DNA of 63,228 nucleotides from an uncultured Oscillibacter sp. (GTDB lineage Bacteria; Bacillota; Clostridia; Oscillospirales; Oscillospiraceae): positions 1 through 63,228 of the forward strand of contig CAJUMX010000018.1 in assembly GCA_910587705.1 (NCBI GenBank), in the 5' to 3' direction. The notes under the pieces are model-generated. The model saw nothing but the letters and a program-made list of their open reading frames with translations. It made no database searches and was not told the origin of the DNA. Shown here one piece after another: positions 50,487-59,369 of this stretch (its first letter is position 1; the number at the start of each line of letters is the position of its first letter). A program made the translations under genes and the position numbers.

Positions 50487-51595
50487 CACATCATCTCCAT
50501 TCCGCCCTGCTGAGGGCTTTCTTCCATACCCTGGACCGGCTGGCCGTCCGAACGCTCGATCAGGCCGTAGGGAGTCAGAACGCCGCCGCACTTTTCGATC
50601 AGCGCTTGTCCATACTGGTACAGGTTCAGATGTGGGGCAAGCGTCGCCGCATCTGGCGCACAGAGGATAAGAGAAAGCTCCCCATTCGCCACATCGACGG
50701 GGGAGCTGTGCTGCGGTGAGAAGATGTATTCGTCCAGCGAGTCTATGAGCGCCTCGGCGCTCAGGATGTCCTTGCAGTCTGTGGCTTCCAGCAGGGCTTT
50801 GTAAGTGGTCAGGGTCTTCGGCTCCAGCCCTGCCAGTCTGCGGGCCAGCAGGTCCACAGTTTCCATTCCAGCGGTCAGACCGATGAGTGACGGCGCAGTG
50901 CAGTCCACACAGCGCACCGGCTCCGTCCCCATGGGAGCGTTGGCCGGGTATGGAAACTCCACCCGGTTTCCGTCAAATGTCTCAGCCAGGATGGTGTACG
51001 CGGGCTTTTTCGGCGTGAGATCCAAGGTTTTGTAAATCTGACGCGGTTCGCTGTGCCGCTCCACATAGCCGAAGCCGGTAAATGTACTGCCCTCCGCCTC
51101 CCGATGGTTCTTCCCGATCTGCGCGTAGTCCAGCAGTTCAAGCGCGGCATCCGGAATGGCGTCTGTTTCCGGGATAAACCCGTTCTCCACAAGGAACCTG
51201 CCCAGCTCCTCATCGGTCACAGCATCCTCCACCACATGGCAGCAGTCCCCGCTGTAGGCATAGTCGATCAGGCTGCCAATGGGGATCGCTTCCCCGCCTT
51301 TCTGGATATCCATGCAGACCAGCCCCTCGAAGACGGCCATACCTCGCGTGTCCAGCTCTGCCAGCCGCTTGGCCAGGGCATTGAGCGGGAAGATGTCTGT
51401 CTCCTGAATGCGCTCGTTCAAGTAGTCGTATTCTTCGACAGCATGGAACTCCAGATACGGGTGCTTTCCGTTCTCCAGCCGGAGCTGTTCCATCGCGTCG
51501 AGAAGCTGGTAATCCGTGGCCGGCAGGTCCAACTCCACCTCCCGGAAGTCTCCGTTGGGGCTGTTCAGGGCGCGGATATGGAATATCTTATCCAA
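50486..51595 (-). CDS. ArdA-like antirestriction protein, 369 aa, GGM tail
   Basis: Two ArdA-like units are present: LAKRLAELDTRGMAVFEGLV with VTDEELGRFLVENGFIPETD and ALELLDYAQIGKNH, and ARRLAGLEPKTLTTYKALLE with a degenerate second half ending LTPYGLIERSDG. An alpha/beta segment (LDLTPKKPAYTILAETFDGN) joins them. It starts with TTG at 51595, overlapping the stop of the previous gene, with GGAGGG in that gene's MGGM codons. It ends SPQQGGMEMM. Confidence 0.7.
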   Translation of the reverse strand: MDKIFHIRALNSPNGDFREVELDLPATDYQLLDAMEQLRLENGKHPYLEFHAVEEYDYLNERIQETDIFPLNALAKRLAELDTRGMAVFEGLVCMDIQKGGEAIPIGSLIDYAYSGDCCHVVEDAVTDEELGRFLVENGFIPETDAIPDAALELLDYAQIGKNHREAEGSTFTGFGYVERHSEPRQIYKTLDLTPKKPAYTILAETFDGNRVEFPYPANAPMGTEPVRCVDCTAPSLIGLTAGMETVDLLARRLAGLEPKTLTTYKALLEATDCKDILSAEALIDSLDEYIFSPQHSSPVDVANGELSLILCAPDAATLAPHLNLYQYGQALIEKCGGVLTPYGLIERSDGQPVQGMEESPQQGGMEMM

Positions 51596-52886
51596 GAGCC
51601 ATCCCTCCCATCGGCGTTCCAGCCTCCATATCGGTGGGGGCCTGGAGGGTCTGCTCATAGGTCCTGGGATCAGCGGCAGGGCAGTCCCAGCCATGCATGG
51701 CCCCGGCCTCCATTGCCAGCCGCTGGGCGGCGGTGACGCCAAGGCGCTGGTTGTTGTAGTCCGCCAGCTCCCGGTTCCGGGCGGGATCGCCGGTATCCCA
51801 GTCCGAGGGGTAATAGCCGCTCTCGCCCCGCTTGATACAGATGAGCGCCCCAGTGCTGGGCAGGACGGAGAAGCACAGTTCCGGCAGTCCCTCCGCCAAC
51901 TTCTGTTCAGGAGCCGATTTTTTTATCAGCGCCTGCTCCTGGATGTAGTACCTGGGATCAGCTGCGGGTGAATCCCAGCCACGCAGACAGCCGCCCAGCA
52001 TGGCCTGTTCCTGAGCCTTGCTGATGCCACGGCATTGATTGCGGTAGTCTGCCATGTGCCGGTTCAGGCCGGGCTTTTTACTGCTGTGCTCCGACACCTG
52101 ATAGCTGGCGCCTCTGGTAATGCAGATCAGGGAGCTATCCTCCGGCAGCACAGAGAAGCAAATATCCGGGAGCCGTTCAGCGAAGTGGGGGTCAAAGCGG
52201 TCCTGTTCCGGCATGATGCTCCAGTCCTTGCTCTGCCACAGGTGGACGTACAGTTCACAGCCATCTCCGATGCCGATATTGCGCTGCTCAAAGCCCTCGC
52301 CCCAGCCATCGGACATCTGCCCGCTCAGATAATCGGCCAGAGTGTCCAGTTCCGCGGAAGTCAGCGCCTCTGTTACCTTGCACTCCGCTACTGCCCAGAG
52401 CCGGCCTTCCCGTTCCTCTGTGGTGAAGAGGACGGATCGGACCTTGCGATCCACGGCATCATCTTTGCCGTACCAGTGCATAATGCCGCGCTCCGCTTCT
52501 TCCGGCATCCGTTCCCGAATCAGGGCGGCCAGGATACTGTCAGCATAGTGGCGTAGATCCTGCCCGTTCAGCGGAATACCGTCTTCATCCATTCCGTCGT
52601 ATTCATCGGGTTCAAAGAGTTCCGCGGTCATGGGGGCGTACAGCTTCAGCGTCTGGAGGGACGGGGGCAGGACAGAGAAGCTGTCCGCCCCCAGCACCAG
52701 ATTCAGACTGCGGCCACTGTCCCAGTTCACCAGAAAGTGGCCGGCGTCGTCGATACCCTTCAGCGTCCCCATGTTCCCCGGCTCCACCGGGTGGGGGTCG
52801 TCTTTCATTTCTCTGAGCTTGATCCGGCTGCCCTGCGGGAATTGCTCCCGCAGAAAATCCAGCCATTCTTTCGGTATCCGGTCCAT
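51588..52886 (-). CDS. DUF4314-containing protein with internal repeat, MGGM tail
   Basis: The 432-residue protein opens with DUF4314 (SRIKLREMKDDPHPVEPGNM, GTLKGIDDAGHFLVNWDSGR), common in ICE proteins. The middle (about 105-235) is alpha/beta. The last 190 residues hold two copies of a unit of about 90 residues: LPDICFSVLPEDSSLICITR to RGWDSPAADPRYYIQEQ, and LPELCFSVLPSTGALICIKR to HGWDCPAADPRTYEQ. It ends GTPMGGMALG; the codons ATG GGA GGG ATG hold the next gene's ribosome site. The ATG at 52886 follows one base after the previous stop. Confidence 0.75.
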   Translation of the reverse strand: MDRIPKEWLDFLREQFPQGSRIKLREMKDDPHPVEPGNMGTLKGIDDAGHFLVNWDSGRSLNLVLGADSFSVLPPSLQTLKLYAPMTAELFEPDEYDGMDEDGIPLNGQDLRHYADSILAALIRERMPEEAERGIMHWYGKDDAVDRKVRSVLFTTEEREGRLWAVAECKVTEALTSAELDTLADYLSGQMSDGWGEGFEQRNIGIGDGCELYVHLWQSKDWSIMPEQDRFDPHFAERLPDICFSVLPEDSSLICITRGASYQVSEHSSKKPGLNRHMADYRNQCRGISKAQEQAMLGGCLRGWDSPAADPRYYIQEQALIKKSAPEQKLAEGLPELCFSVLPSTGALICIKRGESGYYPSDWDTGDPARNRELADYNNQRLGVTAAQRLAMEAGAMHGWDCPAADPRTYEQTLQAPTDMEAGTPMGGMALG

Positions 52887-54074
52887 TTACATTCCCTCCA
52901 TTTTTATATCAGTCTGCGGTCCGTTCCTCTGCGGGGGACCGCCCTCACGGGCCTTTTGAATGTCCGGACAATCGGAGAACCACATTGTGTGGTGAGACTT
53001 CAGATGGAACTCGACAGCGCCCGGTTCCAGATACTTTTCGCACAGGCGGGGAAGATACTCCTCAACCTCATCCCATTCGTAGGGGTAGTCGACGCCTTCT
53101 CCATAGGTAATATCTTTTTTTAACTCCGCTACCAGTGCTTTGTATGCGTCCGGGTCCGTGTTTTCATAGATGTCCTTGCCGGTCAAATACTTCATCGTTT
53201 CGTTTCCAGTGTAAGGCAATTCTTCGAACTGGCAGCCTCCATAGGCTTCCACATCCGCCAGAGAGTCCGGATCGGCCAACGCGGCCAGGTAGATTTCCTC
53301 GCCCTGGGCGATGAGCCATGCGCGGAAGTCGATGAAACTGTCGTCTGAGCAGCCGTTTTCACACATCAGCGAGGCGGCGGTCCACAGTCCGTATTGATAC
53401 GATAGATTCAGGTATCCGTTCAGAATGTCGTTGAAGTCCTGTGTCTGCTGGGGGCCGCGGGCAATGAGCTGACTGGTCAGCCAATTGATGGATGAGCCCA
53501 TATTCTGACCGCATTCTTTCTTTGCCCCGGCAATCAGCTCCCAGAAATCGGACTTGCTCATTTCCATACCGGCCTGCAGCGGCTGAGGAGAGGATGCTTC
53601 CATTCTCCAGTCCCTTTGAAGCTGGGATGAGAGCACATCACACTCAGCGATCCACTGCTCCAGATCCCCGCAGTCCATCATCTCCTCGGCATACAGCCGC
53701 AGTCCATTCAGGATATCCGTTTTTGTCTGCGCACTCAGCTCAGGTGCGCTGCTGGAGTCTCTGGCGGCGGATACCGCCTGGTCGAATGTACTGCCGATTT
53801 GCTCCACCATCTCCTGGTATCCCTTGGGCGTGTCATCCTCAGTCAGCCCCCAGAACTCAGCCATATCTGTGATCAGCCTGCGGAATGTGGGCAGCTGCTC
53901 TTCCTGACCCTGTGCGGCAAGCCGGGCGGCATGGTCTGTCAGGCCAGCGATGCATTTGCGAATGGCGGCTTTGTACTCCCGGTACTGCGGCTCTATCCGA
54001 GCCAGCAGTTCATCAATGGTATAACGTCGCGTGTTCTCACACCGGACCGGCGATGTCTGTTCTCTGTTATCCAA
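52887..54074 (-). CDS. Fused protein: 186-aa-type domain, internal tail and DUF4240
   Basis: The 395-residue protein has two parts. Residues 1-165 are a paralogue of the 186-aa protein at 55157 (IDELLARIEPQYREYKAAIR and FDQAVSAARDSSSAPELSAQ match its counterpart). The first part ends PLQAGMEM, like a shared tail, and runs straight into MSKSDFWELIAGAKKE, the start of a DUF4240 domain (LWTAASLMCENGCSDDSFID, FRAWLIAQGEEIYLAALADP). It ends TDIKMEGM; ATG GAG GGA ATG contains the next ribosome site. It begins with TTG at 54074, overlapping the previous stop. Function unknown. Confidence 0.75.
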   Translation of the reverse strand: MDNREQTSPVRCENTRRYTIDELLARIEPQYREYKAAIRKCIAGLTDHAARLAAQGQEEQLPTFRRLITDMAEFWGLTEDDTPKGYQEMVEQIGSTFDQAVSAARDSSSAPELSAQTKTDILNGLRLYAEEMMDCGDLEQWIAECDVLSSQLQRDWRMEASSPQPLQAGMEMSKSDFWELIAGAKKECGQNMGSSINWLTSQLIARGPQQTQDFNDILNGYLNLSYQYGLWTAASLMCENGCSDDSFIDFRAWLIAQGEEIYLAALADPDSLADVEAYGGCQFEELPYTGNETMKYLTGKDIYENTDPDAYKALVAELKKDITYGEGVDYPYEWDEVEEYLPRLCEKYLEPGAVEFHLKSHHTMWFSDCPDIQKAREGGPPQRNGPQTDIKMEGM

Positions 54075-55080
54075 ACTGCATTCCTCCCATTTCAATACGT
54101 TCCGCCATATCCTCAGCCTGGATAGGCGGAGCCTCGTAGAGCGTCTTTTTTCCGTAGGTGATTCGGATGATGTCCTCCGCACTGTAATTGGCGCTGCGGC
54201 CAAATAGCCGCTCAAACTCACGGCGGTCCTGTGCGGGAATATCATAGGTGCTGTAATAATTCCTATGGCCTGTCAGGGAATTCGCCCCTGTCTTAAAAGT
54301 CAGCTCCGCGCCATCTTTCTGAACGGTGACGGTCACCGTTTTAGCGCCGCTGGCTTTTAATGCCTCTGTAATGGCTTTCATTCGGTGGATAGGGTTTTCG
54401 GTATCCTGCATCAACGCCTGATATTCCTCTAACAGAGCGTCATTTTTCAGAAATTGCAGGAGAAACTTCTCCTGATTGATTTTGATATGCTGATCCGCCT
54501 CTGTCTCAATGAAGCCCTTTGGGTCCTGGAGCCAGGCCATAAAAGCGGCCTCGGGCAGTTCATTCAGAATATAGTCGCTGTGGAACTGTCCATCTGGCGC
54601 CTGGTTGGCAAAAATTTGGCAGATTACCGTTTCTTTGGCGCCGTAATTCTGATAATATTGAAGATCGCGCTTCGCTTGTCCGCTGGAGACTATCTGTGTG
54701 GGGAGGTTGCTCCGGTCATTCGCGATGATCTCCTCCACGCGCTGATTGATTTTGGCGCATATTTCATCCACCATAGAGGGGATGGCCCTGGCCACAAACG
54801 GAGCCTGCCCGTCTGCGAGAATAGTTGACAGACCCTTCGTCAGATACAGTGTCTTTTTTCCGATGTCATGTACACCGCAAAACGTCAGGCCGTTTTTCCA
54901 GGAGATACTGCCATCTGCTTCCACGGCAGTCTGGTACAGATAGTCAACCGGCTTTTTTTCGATTTTGAGGAGCATCGTGACGGCTTTCTCGCCTGTGCAG
55001 ATTGTTAAAGGCGCGTTTCCCCAGTCCAGCCACCGCTGGAAATCATTGCGGGAAACCGTACATTGAACAAGGTCTTTCAT
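54067..55080 (-). CDS. Conserved ICE protein, 337 aa, MGGM tail
   Basis: A mixed alpha/beta protein (MKDLVQCTVSRNDFQRWLDW, TMLLKIEKKPVDYLYQTAVE, TVTVTVQKDGAELTFKTGAN) with a C-terminal region FERLFGRSANYSAEDIIRIT. I do not recognise a named domain. It ends RIEMGGMQFG; ATG GGA GGA ATG holds the ribosome site of the overlapping TTG-started gene. The ATG at 55080 is coupled to the preceding mini-gene (TGATG). Confidence 0.65.
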   Translation of the reverse strand: MKDLVQCTVSRNDFQRWLDWGNAPLTICTGEKAVTMLLKIEKKPVDYLYQTAVEADGSISWKNGLTFCGVHDIGKKTLYLTKGLSTILADGQAPFVARAIPSMVDEICAKINQRVEEIIANDRSNLPTQIVSSGQAKRDLQYYQNYGAKETVICQIFANQAPDGQFHSDYILNELPEAAFMAWLQDPKGFIETEADQHIKINQEKFLLQFLKNDALLEEYQALMQDTENPIHRMKAITEALKASGAKTVTVTVQKDGAELTFKTGANSLTGHRNYYSTYDIPAQDRREFERLFGRSANYSAEDIIRITYGKKTLYEAPPIQAEDMAERIEMGGMQFG

Positions 55081-55160
55081 CAGGTGATTCCTCCTATCGT
55101 CATGCCAGTACCGCCATAATTCTCCAGAGTGCAGGGGTTTTCTCTAAATTTGTTCCTCAT
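55080..55160 (-). CDS. Tail-only mini-gene, 26 aa
   Basis: The frame begins ATG at 55160 (inside TTTATGA, the stop of the previous gene) and reads MRNKFRENPCTLENYGG and then TGMTIGGIT. Its last 20 residues align with the end of the 464-aa-type protein at 55717 (ENPRRIEDYGG, IGMTMGGIG). It seems to be the last codons of a lost paralogue that still carry the ribosome site AGGAGG for the next gene. It may be translated only to couple the two genes. Confidence 0.5.
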   Translation of the reverse strand: MRNKFRENPCTLENYGGTGMTIGGIT

Positions 55161-55717
55161 AAACTCATACCCTCCATTGCCGGCGCTGCCTGCTGGGAGC
55201 GATCAGCGTCCATCTGCCACTCTGACCACAGCTGTCTGTGTAGCGACACACATTCCTTGATCCAGTCATCCAGTTCGCCGTCGATTTCCAACTCCTGACG
55301 GTGAATTTCCAATGCGATTAAAATATCATTTTTGGCGCTGTCTGGCAGCGCGGGAGCCTGACCGGATCTCCGCGCGGCTGACACGGCCTGGTCAAATGAT
55401 TCTCTGTATTGCCGTTCCAGCTGGATGGAGGTTTCTTTATCTGCGTAGGCGCCTCCATCCAAGCCCCAGAACGGTACCATTCTCAAAACGGTCTCCCGCA
55501 GTTTTGGTATATCCTCCTCTTGATGGAGCGCCGCCCGCTGTGCTGCGACTGTAGTCAGACCGGCAACACATCTTCGGATGTACTCCTCATACACCTGATA
55601 GGTCGGCTCAATCAGTTTCAGAAACTCATCCAGATTATAAGAAGATTGGGGGGCTCCGCGGCCAAGCCATTGTTTCAGCGCAGCTTTGGGGTATAAAATC
55701 CGATCTGATTCACTCAT
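55157..55717 (-). CDS. Helical ICE protein, 186 aa, MEGM tail
   Basis: The protein is helical (LDEFLKLIEPTYQVYEEYIR, RESFDQAVSAARRSGQAPAL, DDWIKECVSLHRQLWSEWQM) and is homologous to the first part of the fused protein at 52887. It ends APAMEGMSL; ATG GAG GGT ATG holds the ribosome site for the mini-gene at 55160. It starts with ATG at 55717, overlapping the previous stop (TGATG). Function unknown. Confidence 0.7.
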   Translation of the reverse strand: MSESDRILYPKAALKQWLGRGAPQSSYNLDEFLKLIEPTYQVYEEYIRRCVAGLTTVAAQRAALHQEEDIPKLRETVLRMVPFWGLDGGAYADKETSIQLERQYRESFDQAVSAARRSGQAPALPDSAKNDILIALEIHRQELEIDGELDDWIKECVSLHRQLWSEWQMDADRSQQAAPAMEGMSL

Positions 55718-57063
55718 CAGCCTATACCCCCCATCGTCATGCCAATACCACCGTAGTCCTCGATCCGGCGGGGATTCTCCTCACCATACAGGTCGCAGAG
55801 CATATCGTCCACGACCTTGCGGACCTCCGGGTCATCGGTCAGTGTTTCACAGCGGAAGCCGGTGGTGGCACGGCAGGGCAGTTCCTCACGGACAGTCTGG
55901 AGGTACTTCTGCGGATCGGTGTAGTTCCAACGCTCACCGCTGGCGAAGGTGACCCGCCCGACAGCCGGGCTTCTGTCCAGCAACTTCTGGATCTGGCCGG
56001 CAGCGTCCGATATCACCGGGTCACCCTTGAAGCTGTCCAGCTTCAGTCGATCCATAGACAGCCACTCACGGCCTTCCCAGTGGATGGCCAGATCCACGGC
56101 GGCAATACCGTCCTTGGTAACGCCCAGCCGTTTGTCCGCGCAGTCGAGGCTGGTATATAACTGCATGGCCTCCTCCAGCGGGAGCTGGTCCGTTACCTGC
56201 CGCTCAGGCGTGTTGATGTGCTCGATCACATACCAGTCATAGCTGTGGGGGAGCGTGGGGGCGGCGGCGTCTCTGAGCGCCTGGAGCCCTTTTTCCGTCA
56301 GACCCATCTGCTGGGCCTGCTTGTCGAAGCAGCTGAGATAGCACTGATAGTCGCCCTCTATGGGGTTGCACCGCAGGCGGTAGAGATACCGTCCCGTCTC
56401 CAGCGTGAAGCCGTAGTTCTGGCAGCAGGAGCCGCCGGCAATGGCGCCCTTACTGCCATAGCAGTACCGCCGCATGGAGGGGAGGTCTTTCAGGACTCCC
56501 TTACGAAGATCGTTCACCACCTTGTCCAGCTCATTCCGGAACTCCTGGGTGTTCAGCTCTTCGGGGCCTCTGGGCCACCAGGTATGGTAGAAGCCCTCGC
56601 GTCCCTCGTGTCCGAAGTCGATGCGGACATGGCCGATGGCCCCCAGCTCCTCATCCTTCTCCGGCGTCTGAGCATAAAAAAGCCCCGCATCCTCGGGGGA
56701 TGCGGGGCACAGCTGATGGCGGAGAGGTGTTTCAGGGCAGCGGATCTTTTCCTCAGCACAGAACTCCGCCAAGCTGGGATTTGTACCGGTCATCTGGAAC
56801 ATATCCTTGACCAGCCGGAACTGGGAACGGGCCTTTTTCAGCGGCAGATAGGAGAGGATCGAACCGGTATGGTTTTCCTCCGCCATATCCACCAGTGCGT
56901 GGGGGTTGTCCGGATGGCGGGCAGTACCCCGCAAGTCGTAGCAGTACCAGCCCTGGGGCACGTCCTCGCGGGGGATGGGCTGGGCACTGAACAGTACCGG
57001 GGCTCCGAACAGGCGGGCGCCCAGCATTTTATCCTTGTAGATATTGATTTGCACTGGTTTCAT
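55717..57063 (-). CDS. YodL-like domain protein, GMTMGGI tail
   Basis: The protein of about 448 residues has an N-terminal region MKPVQINIYKDKMLGARLFG with WYCYDLRGTARHPDNPHALV, a middle region with RIDFGHEGREGFYHTWWPRG, and a C-terminal part with YTSLDCADKRLGVTKDGIAA and VDLAIHWEGREWLSMDRLKL, typical of YodL/LPD-type regions of polyvalent ICE proteins. It ends DYGGIGMTMGGIG; GGGGGG in the tail is the next ribosome site. The ATG at 57063 directly follows AAAGGG, so the GTG at 57054 may be the true start. Confidence 0.7.
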   Translation of the reverse strand: MKPVQINIYKDKMLGARLFGAPVLFSAQPIPREDVPQGWYCYDLRGTARHPDNPHALVDMAEENHTGSILSYLPLKKARSQFRLVKDMFQMTGTNPSLAEFCAEEKIRCPETPLRHQLCPASPEDAGLFYAQTPEKDEELGAIGHVRIDFGHEGREGFYHTWWPRGPEELNTQEFRNELDKVVNDLRKGVLKDLPSMRRYCYGSKGAIAGGSCCQNYGFTLETGRYLYRLRCNPIEGDYQCYLSCFDKQAQQMGLTEKGLQALRDAAAPTLPHSYDWYVIEHINTPERQVTDQLPLEEAMQLYTSLDCADKRLGVTKDGIAAVDLAIHWEGREWLSMDRLKLDSFKGDPVISDAAGQIQKLLDRSPAVGRVTFASGERWNYTDPQKYLQTVREELPCRATTGFRCETLTDDPEVRKVVDDMLCDLYGEENPRRIEDYGGIGMTMGGIG

Positions 57064-57129
57064 CCCTTTCTTCTGATTTTGCAGCAAACACAAATACCAC
57101 AACTTCGGCAAGAAGTCCAGCAGAACTTT

Positions 57130-58254
57130 TTACACCATGGACTGTCCAATCCCCGGTTCAGGAGGAAAGGGGCTGCTCAGCCGGCGCACCAGACCAAACT
57201 CCGTCCGCCGGACGCCGTCCTCCTCCATGAAATCTCTGCCCAGCTGGGCAAAGTCCATATACCCGTCGATGGTATCGATAACCTCATTATCAGCCCCGGC
57301 GCGGCGGAGTACCTGTTTCCCATACTCGTCCATGTCCTCCGGGACTCGTTCATAGTCGTCCCGATCCATGGCGATGCTGACAGCTTCCACGAAGGTATCC
57401 GGTTGTTCCACCTCCAGAACGGCGCAGAACTTCAGCAGCTCATCATCCTCCTGCTCCATCTCCTGAAGGCACAGCGCCAGCGTATTGGCGTCTTCCACAG
57501 TGATTGTATCCAGCGGGAGGAGGCCGTCCAGATATGGAGAGGAGAACTTGACGGCGGTGATGCTGGCCTGGGCGAAGTCCTCCACGTCCAGCGCCCTTTT
57601 TGCCTGCTCCAGCCGCTCGTCTGAGGCGGGGAAGCTAAGGGGGAATGTACCCTTTGCTGTGGAAAGCGTCAGGCGGAGGACGCCCTGCTCCTCTAAGACC
57701 TGCTCCATAGCACCTGACTGAATCCCGATGTAGCTGTCGGACAGGAACTCTCCCTCATGGCTGTTGCAGTAGTCGATGCCGATGGAGCGATAGTCCAGGT
57801 AGGGCCGCAGGGTCTCCGGCACCCGATCCTCCAGACGGTCATGCTCCACCAGCCATTTTCCAAGCTCCTGGTGGGAGGTCACACCCGGAATGACTTCGTA
57901 GCAGGCCAGGCGGCTTGTCTTGATATGGGCGGCGATCCGAAGCACATCGTCCAGGTTCTGCTGGATTTCCGGGTCCAGAGACTTGGACAGATGGTAGCGT
58001 CCCGCCGCGTTCAGCCCGTCTAACGTTTCCGCCAGCTGATTCAGCTTCTGGAACGTGGAATCGCTGTCCAGTCTGATTTGCTGGAGATGCCAGTTGAGTG
58101 CGGGGACGGAACTGACAGCGTTCAATACCGTAGGCACGGTATTCGGCTGGCCCGCCAAACGAATTTCATCAACTTTCCGTTTGAATTCATCCAGCGGTAC
58201 CGGCAGTTCCAACTGTTCAAGTATCCTGCCGCTGGATACATTCAGCTTTAGCAT
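57130..58254 (-). CDS. ArdA-like antirestriction protein, 374 aa
   Basis: Two ArdA-like units: QKLNQLAETLDGLNAAGRYH with VTSHQELGKWLVEHDRLEDR and LRPYLDYRSIGIDYCN, and TLALCLQEMEQEDDELLKFC with DEYGKQVLRRAGADNEVIDT. A beta segment (GVLRLTLSTAKGTFPLSFPA) lies between them. It is a clear paralogue of the next protein upstream (58248). The end GIGQSMV is only a weak tail match and no start follows closely. The ATG at 58254 overlaps the previous stop, after GGGAGG. Confidence 0.75.
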   Translation of the reverse strand: MLKLNVSSGRILEQLELPVPLDEFKRKVDEIRLAGQPNTVPTVLNAVSSVPALNWHLQQIRLDSDSTFQKLNQLAETLDGLNAAGRYHLSKSLDPEIQQNLDDVLRIAAHIKTSRLACYEVIPGVTSHQELGKWLVEHDRLEDRVPETLRPYLDYRSIGIDYCNSHEGEFLSDSYIGIQSGAMEQVLEEQGVLRLTLSTAKGTFPLSFPASDERLEQAKRALDVEDFAQASITAVKFSSPYLDGLLPLDTITVEDANTLALCLQEMEQEDDELLKFCAVLEVEQPDTFVEAVSIAMDRDDYERVPEDMDEYGKQVLRRAGADNEVIDTIDGYMDFAQLGRDFMEEDGVRRTEFGLVRRLSSPFPPEPGIGQSMV

Positions 58255-59369
58255 GATAGACCTCCCATCTGCTGGTCCGGCTCCTGTGCAGGGGGAAAGG
58301 GTTTGCCAAGCCGGCGCACCAGACCGAACCCGGTTTGCCGAACGCCGTCCTCCTCCATCATCTCGCTGCCCAGCCGGTCAAAATCGGTATGGCCCTCTAT
58401 GGCCTCCAGAACTTCATCATTTGCACCCATGCGGCGCAGGGCCTGACGGCCATACTCCCGTTCGCTGTCGGAGATCAGCTCATAGTCATCGATGTCGATG
58501 GCCATATCAAGAGCCTCGGTGAAGGTGGACGGTTCCTCCACTTCCAGAGCGGCGCAGTATTTCATGATCTCGCCGTCTTTTTTGAGGCGCCGGAGGCAGA
58601 GCGCCATATCGTTGGCATCCTCTACAGTGATACTATCCATAGGGATCAGCTGATTCAAATAAGGCGCCGTATATTCCACATTGGCAATCACCGCTTGAGC
58701 GAAGTCCTCGATTCCCAGGGACTTCTTTGCGTGTTCCAGCTGCTTCTCGGAGGCGGGGAGGACAAGGGGATAACTCTGTTCTGAGGCTGTGAGTGTCAAA
58801 AGCATGGCTTTTGGCGTCTCCTCCTGCACCGGAGTTTCTTCCCGGCGTTTGACAAAACCATGGGCCGTGTATGCACCCCCAAGAGTGTCCCGCTGCTCCG
58901 CACCGATCCTGGCGTAGTCCAGATAGGGCCGGGCCTCCTCCGGAAATCGGAATTTTCCAGTTATGAACGCGGTATCCACCAGAAAACGGCCCAGATCCTC
59001 GTCTGTCTTGATTTTGGGGAATATCTCATAACGGTCCAGGCTGTTTGCGACATGAACCGCAAAGTCCAGATCACCGGTACATTCCAATTCCAACGCCCCG
59101 GAAAAGAGGCGCTGTTCCTCCTGGGTCATACCGTTGATTCTGGCGTCCAGGGTGTTCAGCTTCTCAATGTCAGCCTCGCTCTCCAGATCGGCGTGCTGGA
59201 CATACGGATAAAGGCTGGGGATGGGGCTGTTCACACCGCTGATGCTGATTTCCGCGGGCTCATCCTCAAAGCCTGCGATCAGGCTAAAGATCGTGCTTGC
59301 CGCCTCATCACGGGTAGTGGGGATATCGAGCGCAATACCGTAACTCCGGCACTCCAGGTAAAGAATCAT
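58248..59369 (-). CDS. ArdA-like antirestriction protein, 373 aa, MGGL tail
   Basis: The first unit is EQRLFSGALELECTGDLDFA with KTDEDLGRFLVDTAFITG and ARPYLDYARIGAEQ. The second is DMALCLRRLKKDGEIMKYC with SEREYGRQALRRMGANDEVL. The pattern D-L-G-R-f-l-v, Y-l-D-Y and i-G matches ArdA closely. It ends PDQQMGGLSC; ATG GGA GGT is the next ribosome site. The start is the ATG at 59369, overlapping TGA of the gene before (ATGA). Confidence 0.8.
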   Translation of the reverse strand: MILYLECRSYGIALDIPTTRDEAASTIFSLIAGFEDEPAEISISGVNSPIPSLYPYVQHADLESEADIEKLNTLDARINGMTQEEQRLFSGALELECTGDLDFAVHVANSLDRYEIFPKIKTDEDLGRFLVDTAFITGKFRFPEEARPYLDYARIGAEQRDTLGGAYTAHGFVKRREETPVQEETPKAMLLTLTASEQSYPLVLPASEKQLEHAKKSLGIEDFAQAVIANVEYTAPYLNQLIPMDSITVEDANDMALCLRRLKKDGEIMKYCAALEVEEPSTFTEALDMAIDIDDYELISDSEREYGRQALRRMGANDEVLEAIEGHTDFDRLGSEMMEEDGVRQTGFGLVRRLGKPFPPAQEPDQQMGGLSC

